Assembly (NCBI GenBank): GCA_024509875.1
Contig: JAMPIV010015284.1
Coordinates: forward strand, 1 to 64,000
Origin: Oreohelix idahoensis
Lineage: Eukaryota; Mollusca; Gastropoda; Stylommatophora; Oreohelicidae
Reading direction: 5' to 3'
DNA: 64,000 nucleotides
The position numbers and the translations under genes were made by a program. Shown here piece after piece: positions 8,752 through 20,053 of the stretch. Within the stretch, counting starts at the first letter, position 1. Every line of letters begins with the position of its first letter. The notes beneath the pieces were generated by a model, which saw nothing but the letters and a program-made list of their open reading frames with translations, was not told the DNA's origin and made no database searches.

Positions 8752-10780
8752 TGTGGTAAAGTGGGATTTTATAAATATCTATAGGGGACTTAGTGTACTG
8801 ACTGAGATCAGCTGTGAAGGTATCTGTATCTAATAGGTGTAGTGTTTTACAGATAACCTTACTTGCTGCCACATATTTATACCTCAGTCAGAAGTATTCT
8901 GGAATATTGTGATGACTACGTTGAATGTCTAGGGTTTTGTAAATGATGAAGTGTAAGTCACAACAATAACAGACAGATAAACAATTTAATTTATTCCACC
9001 ACACTAGACAACACTGTGACACTCACACACATGAAACATTCTAGGAGACTATCTTAAACGAGTCACTGGTAAATTTTCAAATATCAAGATGTATTAAGTA
9101 CTTTTCATTAATATATATGTGTCCTGATTCAAATACAAAGTGAACCAGGAATCACAATCAATTTCAATTATAAGTTATATATATAGAATTTATCAATATG
9201 AATCTTGTAGTGACATATTTTATTAATATTATCATATGTGTGTCAGTTGTGTAGTAGTAACATGAGGTAATACTGGTTTTTTTTTTAAGCTATGTTGTTA
9301 TGTGTCATCATGACTTCACGTGTTTGTTTCTGTTGGAACTAGTATTGGAGATGTTCTCAGTTCCTTTCATTAAAACAATTAATTTCCCCTCTTATTTTAA
9401 TACAATGTCCGTTTAAAGGGTATACATAATGTTGAGCTCCTCTGGCCACATAGGCTTAACTTTCGTGATGGCGGCAGGAAAAGACTCCTCTGCTTGATTG
9501 CTCCCCTGTGTTCTGGAGACACCTCACTGTTTGCTATATGGACCAAGGAGTATGCTGTCCGCCTCTGGATTCAGCAAAGCTCTGACCAGGTACTGCTCAA
9601 TAGCTTTAGGACCACAGTCCCACAATTCATGGAAATATTACACAGTGACGTTGAATGGCAATGAATATAGCACAACTTCGATCTGCCGATGTCCCAGGCT
9701 TTTATTTATAACAATATGCACTGGTGCTCAACGCACTGTTTCTTAGTAGGTTTATTACAAGATGTGGCCCGGAACAGACGCCCTGAATTGAGTATATTGG
9801 CAGCTCTAACCAATCATGCCATGTTTACCTACTTTTCAAAAAATATTACCCTTCTCACGTTTCCCCTAACAACTAAACTAGTATTTATAGCCCGACTAAT
9901 CGTGTTTAGCCTTACATTTGTTGCGCTCCAATCAAATCGGAGTTAACATGGAGACTCATTTCCCGTACCATGGTGGGGTGAAAATCTGCCACTGAGCGAT
10001 TCTGAATTTGGTGTTGTCTGACACCCTCACTATTTCCTTCTGGCTATAATTTGTCAATTCCTAGACTATTTGCGTAACACTCAACATATTATTTGTCAGC
10101 AAGTCCTAAGGAACTCAAATATATATATTTAATGGAGCCAATATGCATTTTCTTCTAGGATAGTCGTGCTGTTACTACCTCCTCACTTCCAAACTTTAGG
10201 GTGTCTGGGTACTGTCATGTTTTCAAACGTAAACCAGTATAATGTCATATTTCCTAATAAGAATTTTGTAAGTTTTTTAAAACCTAACTCTGGTATGGGT
10301 AGTGTTTTTTTTTCACTGTCGATTTGAAAAAAGCTAGTGCAGGTGGCCTTACACGCGTGATGGCAGCAATTGTGTATCGCGCGACGCGTGTTTAGTGTTG
10401 CATGTGTCCCTTCTTTCAGCCCTCCCTTCTTTCTATCTTTAGTCCATCTGTCTTTCGTTTTTTTTTTGGCTACGTAGTGTATAAAAAGACATGAATGGAA
10501 TTTTAAATCTAGGTCAACTTGCGTATCTCAAGGTTTTTCTTAGAATTGGAGTACACATTTTATTGTGTTGGGGAAACGCGTGTATGCTGCAGAAGGCCTT
10601 TACTATCAACGTGAAACGTTACAATTTGCAGACGAAGTAGAAAACAAGGGGGATTTCGAGTACAGTCATTGTGACAGCACTGTTCTTTTTTTCCTTTTCT
10701 CTTTCCTGTTATTGAAGTAATTCGTTAGGCTTTACATTTACGTTTTAATTTATATATGTGGATTAGAATTTCTCACGACA
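8752..10780 (-). repeat. 5' LTR of the Gmr1-like element (2029 bp)
   Basis: Near-identical partner of 2021-4055; carries the element's promoter by family logic, although I could not place a clear TATA box. The shared region includes a CpG-bearing stretch around 10355-10395 (ACACGCGTG...CGCGCGACGCGTG), unusual in this AT-rich surrounding. Confidence 0.97.
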
Positions 10781-11500
10781 GTGCTCTTAACGATTTTAGA
10801 TTGTTCTTCTGTTTCTTAGTGCTCTTAACGATTTTAGATTGTTCTTCTGTTTCTTAGTGCTCTTAACGATTTTAGATTGTTCTTCTGTTTCTTGGTGCTC
10901 TTAACGATTTTAGATTGTTCTTTTGTTTCTTAGTGCTCTTAACGATTTTAGATTGTTCTTTTGTTTCTTAGTGCTCTTAACGATTTTAGATTGTTCTTTT
11001 GTTTCTTAGTGCTCTTAACGATTTTAGATTGTTCTTTTGTTTCTTAGTGCTCTTAACGATTTTAGATTGTTCTTCTGTTTCTTAGTGCTCTTAACGATTT
11101 TAGATTGTTCTTTTGTTTCTTAGTGCTCTTAACGATTTTAGATTGTTCTTTTGTTTCTTAGTGCTCTTAACGATTTTAGATTGTTCTTCTGTTTCTTAGT
11201 GCTCTTAACGATTTTAGATTGTTCTTCTGTTTCTTAGTGCTCTTAACGATTTTAGATTGTTCTTTTGTTTCTTAGTGCTCTTAACGATTTTAGATTGTTC
11301 TTTTGTTTCTTAGTGCTCTTAACGATTTTAGATTGTTCTTCTGTTTCTTAGTGCTCTTAACGATTTTAGATTGTTCTTCTGTTTCTTAGTGCTCTTAACG
11401 ATTTTAGATTGTTCTTCTGTTTCTTAGTGCTCTTAACGATTTTAGATTGTTCTTCTGTTTCTTAGTGCTCTTAACGATTTTAGATTGTTCTTCTGTTTCC
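10781..11500. repeat. 38-bp minisatellite, right part (about 19 copies)
   Basis: Same unit as 1880-2020, resuming exactly at the GTGCT target duplication. Units differ mainly by T or C in TTCTT[T/C]TG. It ends at 11500 in unique sequence. Confidence 0.97.
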
Positions 11501-11692
11501 ATCAGAATGCTGGAGGAGTGGCCACACGTTATCCCATCTTTCTGTAATCCTACATTTTTTACATGTTTGTACTCAGTTTTATTTCTTTAATGCCGTAATG
11601 TGATACGTTACTTGTGATGTGAGTTTGTTATAAAACATTTTGTTCACTGTGCTGAGTTCTTTTTTCCATCCTTGTTTCTGGCTTATCCTTGA

Positions 11693-11996
11693 TCTGTAAC
11701 AATATTTTCTTTGATCTGTAACAATGTTTTCTTTGATCTGTAAACAATGTTTTCTTTGATCTGTAACAATGTTTTCTTTGATCTGTAATAATGTTTTCTT
11801 TGATCTGTAACAATGTTTTCTTTGATCTGTAAACAATGTTTTCTTTGATTTGTAACAATGTTTTCTTTGATCTGTAACAATGTTTTCTTTGATCTGTAAC
11901 AATGTTTTCTTTGATCTGTAACAATGTTTTCATTGATCTGTAGCAATGTTTTCTTTGATCTGTAACAATGTTTTCATTGATCTGTAGCAATGTTTT
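11693..11996. repeat. 22-bp minisatellite (about 14 copies)
   Basis: Unit CTTTGATCTGTAACAATGTTTT with occasional 23-bp units (TAAACAATG) and variants (CATTGATCTGTAGC) at the right end. The minus strand is open in overlapping frames only because three 22-bp units give 66 bases; these are not called as proteins. Confidence 0.95.
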
Positions 11997-12239
11997 CTAT
12001 GCTGCTTTTTGATATTGTTATGTTAGTGCTTCCAGTATGGTCTTTATGAAATTGTTGTATTTGTTCCATGTTGTACCTAAATACGTTGATGTTGCTGACT
12101 GCTATATGAAAGTGGTGCGTATTTGGCTCAGTTATCCTTGTTATAACTCCAGAAGGTGTGTGTTTTAACTCCAGAAGGTGTGTCTTTTAACTCCAGAAGG
12201 CCTGTCTCTTATCTGCATGTGTTGAGTCTTTCTTACAAC

Positions 12240-12600
12240 TGGTATTGGTCCGCTCTCGCTTCCAGCGTCTTCAATGAATCTGTAGATGCAGATATCTGCG
12301 ACATCGGCTGATACCATGGTAAGGTAAGGTCCGTTGGCCGCGCAGGTAGTTCTGAGCTAAAGGGTGGGGGTTGTCCTTGTGTTCAGTATTAGGTACGGGT
12401 TGGATGTGTTGTAAATATCTTCTAGCACTTTGCCTGGTTTTATTGTATACCTTACATCCCCATGATGGTTAAATGGACATTGCCGTCTCCAGCTATGAAA
12501 GTTTTCTGGTAAGTGGTGTCTTGGAAGCTGGTGTTTCTTCCAGTAGTTGTGGCGCAGTAAACATTATAAATGGTGTGCTAGTTTTCATTGACCCGGCACA
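12240..12600 (-). pseudogene. Decayed LINE endonuclease fragment
   Basis: Minus-strand translation, across several stops, gives an AGDGNVHL-like block (compare the GDFNAHH motif of AP-type endonucleases), then a PTRT-like block, a DLTL-like block and an IEDAGSE-like block. These are in the right order for the endonuclease of I/R1/Jockey-type non-LTR elements. It is frameshifted and truncated. The RNase H fragment at 46.9-47.6 kb could be from a related family. Confidence 0.5.
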
Positions 12601-12849
12601 GTCACTCTCATATGTCTAAGTCCCCATCATTCGAGGTGTTTCATACTTCTCCTGTAATGTAGTTACTTATTGGTGTTGTAGTTCCTGAACAAGAAATAAG
12701 ATCTGCTGAAGACCTTCAATAACAACAAGCTCCTTATCTCGGTGCTGCAGGAAATCTGTGCACCCAAACAACAACATTAACATCACGTGATACATCCACT
12801 ACTGCTGCTGCACCATTCTGTATGTGTGTGTGAGAGAGAGAGAGGTTTT

Positions 12850-13040
12850 AATCTGGTAGTGCCACGTTGCAGTCTATCCAGCTGTAAATGGGTACACACT
12901 GTGTGCTCTTGAATTAGGGAAAGCAAAGGCAGCGAGAGAGAGAACTGCTTATCCCACCTCATAAAGCTGGAGCTAATATAATACAGTCTCGAACACCTCA
13001 CTACCCTACGGCAGTACCTCCTGTTGGATTGAAGAAGAGG
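12850..13040 (+). mobile_element. SINE family 1 copy, body only
   Basis: Shares with 36814-37072 the ordered blocks CCAGCTGTAAATG, TTAGGGAAA/AGG, CCCACCTC and CACTACCCTACGGC. The tRNA-like head is missing or too diverged to see. The family recurs at 17690-17930 and on the minus strand at 48728-48890. Confidence 0.7.
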
Positions 13041-14749
13041 TGAGAAGATACGCCCAGGGTCGCGCGTACTGGAACGCTGCTGGGTTAGTAATCTCGCTGT
13101 GAAAAGATTAAATGGTCTCAGGAGATAGATAAACATGTAAGTAGGTAGGTAGACGAACGGACGGACAGGCAGGCAAGTAGAGAAAGAGAGAGAGAGAGCG
13201 AATAAACGAAATCTTTATTTCATCAGGATAAAAAATTGCCATTTCACGTTTCTGCCCTGAAATAATTCAAATCTCAAAGTGTTTTCACATTAATACATTC
13301 TTAACTTCATCAATAATTATTAAATATTAACATTTCAATCCGTAATAGAACACACACACAGACACGCACGCACACACACAGACAGAGACAGATAGAAAGT
13401 GACAGCAATAGGGAGAGAGTTAGAGAGAGAAAAAGAGAGAGAGAGAAATTAGGTTAATTGTGTGTGACCCCTGTTAGTTGATCACACATAATGACGTCGC
13501 AGAAATCCAGCCATCTAAAGTTGTGTTTGTGAACGCTCCATTGAAGTAACCTGTAGGAGATCCGAACTTCACCGTCACACCATGCCTGAGATCGGTAACT
13601 ACGTTCCTTTTATCTCTGCACTATCTCTGGTCTCTTTCTTCCACTGTCTGTCTATCACCCGTCTTGCCTTCACCGGAGCGAACGCATGGTCCTTGGCTTG
13701 TTTGCTCGGAGTTGGGGGATTTCACACACTCTGTTCTTCGTCTCGTTTCAGTTTGATGCCTTGTTTCTTGTTTGTTTATTCTTGATGCAGTATGGTTGTG
13801 TAGCCGCTCATCATGCATGCACGCGCCTGTACACACGTGCGTGCACTAGTGGACTTCGTTTAATGGTACACTTGTCAAAATTTGAACTCAGTACTTCCAT
13901 GTGATTAAAGTTCTGCCGGGTGACAGTGGGTGTGCGTGTGCGTCCGCGATTATCGTCTTGACTTTCGCCGGGTTATGTGCTTCTATATTTTACGAGTATA
14001 ACAAGTAACCGTTTAGCCTGTAGACTTGTGAGTTATGACAATGAAATTATAAGATATTTCTTAGCGTACTTTGATGATTTCTTACAATGTTTGCCAAGAG
14101 ACGTACATCTAAGTGCCGGTATATATTTTGGAAGTTTGAGCAGTGTTCTATATATTATAAAAGTTTCGTTTTACCGGTGTACCTGTTTCGGGGAAAGATA
14201 ATTCGGGGGAATTTTTTATAAAGCTATGTTATCTACATTAGTGCATATATACTGCTCAAAAAAAAGTTAAAGGCCACTTTAAATTTTTAGGTCATTTCAA
14301 CTAAGCTGTTTTTTTAAAAACCTGAACACTCAGTGAAAAAAGGTTTGCTGCATTTTGTTGCATGCTTAAACAATGTATGTTAATCTCACAATAAATCAAA
14401 TCTGTTTTACGTGTGTGTACCTCCAAGGTCAATCAAATGTACGTGGTGGAAAGGGAAATAATGCATGTTTGAAAATGCTTCCTATGGCAAAGCCTGTTGA
14501 TAACATTGCTGAAATTTGCTTTTCACGTGCAAGTCGTGACTATAGTGAACACATGTCACCCACTTTTTGGAAGGAACGGGCAATGGGTATGTTTGTAACA
14601 TTTACCATTTTAGCCATGGCTCAGTGAAGACGCTTGACCAATGTTGACAGATGGAGAGCGATGGCATGGCTGCAGGATGATGTAGGGCTGCGAGAAGTTG
14701 CTACCGTAAACTGAAAAAACATATAATCTAACAAATTGTTGTCAATGGA
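13041..14749. other. Non-coding stretch with GA-rich and CA-rich microsatellites
   Basis: No gene recognised. Imperfect (GA)n/(GT)n tracts lie at 13170-13200 and 13350-13450. A stretch at 14250-14285 (CTGCTCAAAAAAAAGTTAAAGG) looks like a transposon terminus found widely in invertebrates, but I found no partner repeat. Short open frames have no domains. Confidence 0.5.
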
Positions 14750-15300
14750 GTCAAGGACAAGAGTTGTTCAGTGTTATATAGAGCCAGTCGTGACATGCAG
14801 AAGTGAATCATGGACAATTAGTCAAGAAACAAGAAAATGCCTGAAGGCCCCAGAGATGTGGTTGTTAAGAACATCATGACAAAACTAAATAAGGTCATCC
14901 TGACACAGTGGTCATTCTACAATGGAAGCTTGAAGCAGTCCACTCTCTGTGGGCATGTTATGAGCTGAAATGTCTGTATGTTTTATAGCTTCAATCTTTC
15001 CTGTTGTTACAACGTATTCCAGCTCATAACACTTGTAAATGGAATATGTTGTAACAACAGGAAAGATTGACGCAATAAAACATCACACAACATACTGGAC
15101 AATTTGACATGGGAATAATTCTACAACACAACTGATAAACAGTACTGGGGACAGGAGGTTGTGGAGAGACATGATCCCCTATACCACAAGGCATGGTACT
15201 TAAAGAAAAAGACACAGGCATTAGCACGGGCAGTATTACAGCAGAAATCAATCAGTGGGAGTGGTTAGAATTGCATTAAAGAAGGAACCAGACTTAAAAA
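14750..15300 (+). pseudogene. Decayed LINE fragment (family A, RT C-terminal region)
   Basis: Translation shows a CYIEPV...SESWTIS...EMW pattern, the same as the better preserved minus-strand copy at 22595-23170. It contains stops, frameshifts and an internal inverted duplication (14991-15070). Confidence 0.65.
14991..15070. repeat. Near-perfect 30-bp inverted repeat with 20-bp loop
   Basis: The arms 14991-15020 and 15041-15070 are reverse complements at 29 of 30 positions (one G/A difference). The sequence belongs to the LINE family A tail (compare the TGTTGTTACRAYRTATTCC stretch near 22745), so it arose by inverted duplication inside that remnant. Confidence 0.95.
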
Positions 15301-15306
15301 AAAAAG

Positions 15307-15395
15307 TGGGTCCCTCAATTAGGAATTAGAGCACACGAGGTTATCAAAGGCCTGTAGTGTTTGAAGGTCATAAGACAGTTGTGGCAATCAATATT
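15307..15395 (+). repeat. Dispersed repeat shared with 19976-20062
   Basis: Both copies read GTGGGTCCCTCAATTAGGAA and continue with high identity through GGCCTGTAGTGTTTGAAGG and ATAAGACAG. The second copy is interrupted by the insertion at 20054-20363. Identity of the element is unknown. Confidence 0.9.
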
Positions 15396-15604
15396 CACAC
15401 ACTTGTTGTGGTCACAGGCCATGCTGTTCCCCTCCATCGATTGAAGCTCTAATTTATCATCTTTCATGCTGGCAGGACAAAGCCATAAACTCAACCCAGG
15501 ACACAGGTTTGGTTTTCATCTTAATGGGTTCAGTTGCAGGGGATCAAACAATAAATACAGTCAGTGACATGGGCCCAGAAAGCAGGACGGTGTCTTGACT
15601 CCAT

Positions 15605-17515
15605 AGTTAGTTCTAAGCTTCTAGATCGTTTGTGTGCTTGTGAATGGTTCTTAGTTCTAGGTCTCTAGATCTTTTGTGTGTGTTTTTTTAATGTTTGTTA
15701 GTACCAGGTCTCTAGATCTTTTGTGTGTTTGTGAATGTTTGTTAGTGCCAGATCTATAGATCTTTTGTGCGTTTGTGAATGTTTGTTAGTTCCAGATCTA
15801 TAGATCTTTTGTTTGTTTGTGAATGTTTGTTAGTGTCAGGTCTCTAGATTTTGTGTGTGTTTGTGAATGTTTGTTAGTACAAGGTCTCTAGATTTTGTGT
15901 GTGTTTGTGAATGGTTGTTAGTTCTAGGTCTCGAGATCTTTTGTGTTTTTTAATGTTTGTTAGTACCAGGTCTCTAGATCTTTTGTGTGTTTGTGAATGT
16001 TTGTTAGTGCCAGGTCTCTAGATCTTTTGTGTGTTTGTGAATGTTTGTAAGTGCAAGGTCTCCAGATCTTTTGTGTGTTTGTGAATGTTTGTTAGTCCCA
16101 GGTCTCTAGATCTTTTGTGTGTTGGTGAATGTTTGTTAGTCCAAGGTTTCTAGATTTTTAGAGTGTTTGTGAAAGTTTATTAGTGCCAGGTCTCCAGATC
16201 TTTTGTGTGTTTGTGAATGTTTGTTAGTCCCAGGTATCTAGATCTTTTGTGTGTTTGTGAATGTTTGTTAGTGCCAGGTATCTAGATCTTTTGTGTGTTT
16301 GTGAATGTTTGTTAGTGCCAGGTCTTTAGATCTTTTGTGTGTTTGTGAATGTTTGTTAGTGCCAGGTCTCTAGATCTTTTGTGTATTTGTTAGTGCAGGG
16401 TATCTAGATCTTTTGTGTGTTTGTGAATGTTTGTTAGTCCCAGGTCTCTAGATCTTTTGTGTGTTTGTAAATGTTTGTTAGTGCCAGGTCTCTAGATCTT
16501 TTGTGTGTTTGTGAATGTTTGTTAGTGCCAGGTCTCTAGATTTTGTGTGTGTTTGTGAATGTTTGTTAGTACCAGGTCTCTAGATTTTGTGTGTGTTTGT
16601 GAATGTTTGTTATTGCCAGGTCTCTAGATCTTTTGGCTGTTTGTGAATGTTTGTTAGTGCCAGGTCTATAGATCTTTTGTGTATTTGTGAATGTTTGTTA
16701 GTCCCAGGTCTCTAGATCTTTTGTGTGTTTGTGAATGTTTGTTAGTGCCAGGTCTCTAGATCTTTTGTGTGTTTGTGAATGTTTGTTAGTGCCAGGTCTC
16801 TATATCTTTTGTGTGTTTGTGAATGTTTGTTAGTCCCAGGTCTCTAGATTTTGTAAGTGTTTGTGAATGTTTGTTAGTTTTAGGTTTGTAGATCTTTTGT
16901 GTGTTGGTGAATGTTTGTTAGTTCTAGGTGTATAGATCTTTTATGTGGTGGTGAATGTTTGTTGGTGCCAGGTCTCTGGATCTTTTGCATGTTTGTGAAT
17001 GTTTGTTAGTGCCAGGTCTGTAGATCTTTTGTGTGCTGGTGAATGTTTGTTAGTTCTAGGTTTGTAGATATTTTGTGTGTTGATGAATGTTTGTTAGTTC
17101 TAGGTTTATATATATTTTGTGTGTTTGTGAATGTTTGTTAGTTCTAGGTTTGTAGATCTTTTGTGTGGTGGTGAATGTTTGTTAGTTGTAGGTTTGTAGA
17201 TCTTTTGTGTGGTGGTGAATGTTTGTTTATTCTCAGTTTGTAGATCTTTTGTGTGGAGGTGAATGTTTGTTAGTTCTAGGTTTGTAGATATGTTGTGTGG
17301 TGGTGAATGTTTGTTAGTTTTAGGTTTGTAGATCTTTTGTGTGGTGGTGAATGTTTGTTAGTTCTAGGTTTAGATATTTTGTGTGGTGGTGAATGTTTGT
17401 TAGTTTTAGGTTTGTCGATCTTTTGTGTGGTGGTGAATGTTTGTTAGTTCTAGGTTTGTAGATCTTTTGTGTGGTGGTGAATATTTGTTAGTTCTAGGTT
17501 TGTAGGTTGGTGAAG
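15605..17515. repeat. 44-bp minisatellite (about 43 copies)
   Basis: Unit core GGTCTCTAGATCTTTTGTGT then GTTTGTGAATGTTTGTTAGT. Units to the right of about 16850 form a distinct subfamily (GGTTTGTAGATC, GTGGTGGTGAATG), so the array has at least two expansion episodes. Confidence 0.97.
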
Positions 17516-17689
17516 TTTGTATGTAAGTATTTATTTATTTTCACATCTTTTAGTGTAATGACTTTATTATCTTACAGGACTGTTTACCTGCGACCTGATA
17601 ACTTATCAGCATATGTCAGGCAGATAAAAAGTTCTTATTTGGTTAAAAACACATTTTGAGATTTCTGCTTCTTATTCATGTTCAGGGCA

Positions 17690-17930
17690 TTGTGGTGAAG
17701 TAGTTAGAGCTCTTACTTCTTGAGGCAGAGTTACTGTGTAAGAAACCAGATAGTATCGCCTTCCAGTAACCAGCTGTAAATGCATGCCTGAATCTTGTCT
17801 AGAGTTAGGGAAGGCTAAGGCACCAAGGAAGGCAACTGGTGACCCCACCTCATAAATGTGAGACCTAGTTTAGTGAAGCCTTGACTACTTGACTCCACTG
17901 TGATAGTGCTGGAGGACTACCTTTTATTAT
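17690..17930 (+). mobile_element. SINE family 1 copy
   Basis: A degraded A-box-like head (GTAGTTAGAGCTCTTAC, near 17700) is followed by the family blocks CCAGCTGTAAATG, GTTAGGGAAGGC, ACCCCACCTC and CTACT...GTGATAG. Divergence from 36814-37072 is substantial. Confidence 0.7.
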
Positions 17931-17961
17931 ACATGTTCAGCTTCTATCTGGTGCTCTAGAT

Positions 17962-18133
17962 TAGTGGTTCTAAACGTGGGCCATAAAGGCCATGCCAGAT
18001 TTCTATGGGGCCACAGTAAAATAGTCAAGATCTTTTTTCCAGCTAACAGCGACTATGAGGGTGGGGCCACAGAGGTCAATGGGGCTCAGAAGGGGGGGGT
18101 CCATGACCCCCAAAAAAAAGTTGAGAACCTGTG
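17962..18133. mobile_element. hAT-type MITE, 172 bp, with 8-bp target duplication
   Basis: Starts TAGTGGTTCTAAAC and ends GTTGAGAACCTGTG, imperfect inverted termini of the CAGTGGTTCTCAA type seen in many hAT MITEs. The 8-bp duplication CTCTAGAT flanks it (17954-17961 and 18134-18141). Its right end is the seed of the following 44-bp array. Confidence 0.85.
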
Positions 18134-19447
18134 CTCTAGATGATATAAATCATGAGGTGATCTAATGAGAACCTGTGCTCTAGATGATATAAGTAATGAG
18201 ATGATCTAATGAGAACCTGTGCTCTAGATGATATAAGTAATGAGATGATCTAATGAGAACCTGTGCTCTAGATGATATAAGTCATGAGATGATCTAATGA
18301 GAACCTGTGCTCCAGATGATATAAGTAATGAGATGATCTAATGAGAACCTGTGCTCTAGATGATATAAGTAATGAGATGATCTAATGAGAACCTGTGCTC
18401 TAGATGATATAAGTAATGAGATGATCTAATGAGAACCTGTGCTCTAGATGATATAAGTCATGAGATGATCTAATGAGAACCTGTGCTCCAGATGATATAA
18501 GTCATGAGATGATCTAATGAGAACCTGTGCTCCAGATGATATAAGTAATGAGATGATCTAATGAGAACCTGTGCTCTAGATGATATAAGTAATGAGATGA
18601 TCTAATGAGAACCTGTGCTCTAGATGATATAAGTCATGAGATGATCTAATGAGAACCTGTGCTCCAGATGATATAAGTCATGAGATGATCTAATGAGAAC
18701 CTGTGCTCTAGATGATATAAGTAATGAGATGATCTAATGAGAACCTGTGCTCTAGATGATATAAGTCATGAGATGATCTAATGAGAACCTGTGCTCCAGA
18801 TGATATAAGTAATGAGATGATCTAATGAGAACCTGTGCTCTAGATGATATAAGTAATGAGATGATCTAATGAGAACCTGTGCTCTAGATGATATAAGTCA
18901 TGAGATGATCTAATGAGAACCTGTGTTCCAGATGATATAAATCATGAGGTGATCTAATGAGAACCTGTGCTCTAGATGATATAAGTAATGAGATGATCTA
19001 ATGAGAACCTGTGCTCTAGATGATATAAGTAATGAGATGATCTAATGAGAACCTGTGCTCTAGATGATATAAGTCATGAGATGATCTAATGAGAACCTGT
19101 GCTCCAGATGATATAAGTCATGAGATGATCTAATGAGAACCTGTGCTCTAGATGATATAAGTAATGAGATGATCTAATGAGAACCTGTGCTCTAGATGAT
19201 ATAAGTCATGAGATGATCTAATGAGAACCTGTGCTCTAGATAATATAAGTCATGAGATGATCTAATGAGAACCTGTGCTCTAGATGATATAAGTCATGAG
19301 ATGATCTAATGAGAACCTGTGCTCTAGATGATATAAGTCATGAGATGATCTAATGAGAACCTGTGCTCTAGATAATATAAGTCATGAGATGATCTAATGA
19401 GAACCTGTGCTCTAGATGATATAAGTCATGAGATGATCTAATGAGAA
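18122..19447. repeat. 44-bp minisatellite seeded by a MITE end (about 30 copies)
   Basis: Each unit contains GAGAACCTGTGCTCTAGAT, which is the last bases of the MITE plus its target duplication, followed by flanking sequence (GATATAAGTAATGAGATGAT). Variants (AAGTAATG/AAGTCATG/AAATCATG; CTCTA/CTCCA; GATGATA/GATAATA) recur in blocks; the rare AAATCATGAGGTGA unit appears at 18147 and again near 18938, suggesting duplication of multi-unit blocks. Confidence 0.97.
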
Positions 19448-19599
19448 GTACATTTAAAATGCATTTGAAACATATGACCTGCTCTGAAACATTTTTCCTT
19501 CCCTTAGTGTTTGCTTTGTTAACATGTAGTGCATCACGTTCAACCACTTACTATGTGCATGGATTTGTCGATTATATCAGAATGTCTTTCCACATCATC

Positions 19600-19865
19600 A
19601 TCACTACTACTACCCTTCAGCTCGACAAGGAGCATAGGCCTTGGACAGGACAAGTCCTGCTGTCACTCGCTGTCAGTTCAAGGTCTTTACTTGTCTTATT
19701 CATTCCCTTCGTTTCAGTCTCCATGTCTGTTCTCTGTGTCTGTGTTTTGGTCTGCCCACTGCCTCACGTACACTGGTGGTTCCAGAAGAAGACTGCCTTG
19801 TAATGCTATCAGCAGGTTTCCTTAGTGTGTGTCATATCCATCTTCAGTGTCTTACTTGTCCAGCA
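19600..19865 (-). pseudogene. RTE-like LINE 3' fragment
   Basis: The minus strand matches the 3' end of the RTE copy at 52750-53671, including the AGGCCTATGCTCC stretch just before the tail and the GGCAGTC..TTCTGGAACC region. Frameshifted; no intact frame. Confidence 0.75.
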
Positions 19866-19869
19866 TACA

Positions 19870-19870
<1 letters not shown>

Positions 19871-19962
<92 letters not shown>
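19871..19962. repeat. (AT)n microsatellite, about 45 dinucleotides
   Basis: An uninterrupted TA/AT run. Open frames of alternating Ile-Tyr across it are artefacts. Confidence 0.98.
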
Positions 19963-19964
<2 letters not shown>

Positions 19965-20053
19965 GTCAGCTTTTGAAGTGGGTCCCTCAATTAGGAATTA
20001 GAGAACATGAGTTAATCAAAGGCCTGTAGTGTTTGAAGGTCATAAGACAGTTT

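Larger units (their letters stand above)
2021..10780 (-). mobile_element. Complete Gmr1-like Ty3/gypsy LTR retrotransposon, 8.76 kb
   Basis: Read on the minus strand: 5' LTR (8752-10780), primer-binding site, gag-protease-integrase frame (8509-5597), RT-RNase H frame (ending 4126), polypurine tract, 3' LTR (2021-4055). The insertion is bracketed by the 5-bp duplication GTGCT (2016-2020 and 10781-10785). The LTRs begin TG and end CA. Integrase precedes reverse transcriptase, although the RT and the GPY/F integrase tail are of Ty3/gypsy type; this is the published hallmark of the Gmr1-like group, against PR-RT-RH-IN in ordinary gypsy elements. The LTRs differ by about two substitutions plus three homopolymer-length changes over 2 kb, so the insertion is young. 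Possible defects are a one-base frame change at an A7 run, a Glu in place of the first RT Asp, and a missing zinc-knuckle Cys. No envelope gene is present. Confidence 0.97.

Noticed and set aside
10781..11500. CRISPR-like array
   Set aside because: Units are directly adjacent tandem repeats without unique spacers, in a eukaryotic context.
11579..11990. Lys/Gln-rich repetitive proteins on the minus strand
   Set aside because: 22-bp minisatellite read in overlapping frames.
14250..14290. Terminal sequence of a DNA transposon (CTGCTCAAAAAAAAGTTAAAGG)
   Set aside because: No matching inverted terminus or target duplication was found nearby, so it was not called as an element.
19641..20029. Frames with long Ile-Tyr alternation
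   Set aside because: They run through the (AT)n microsatellite.
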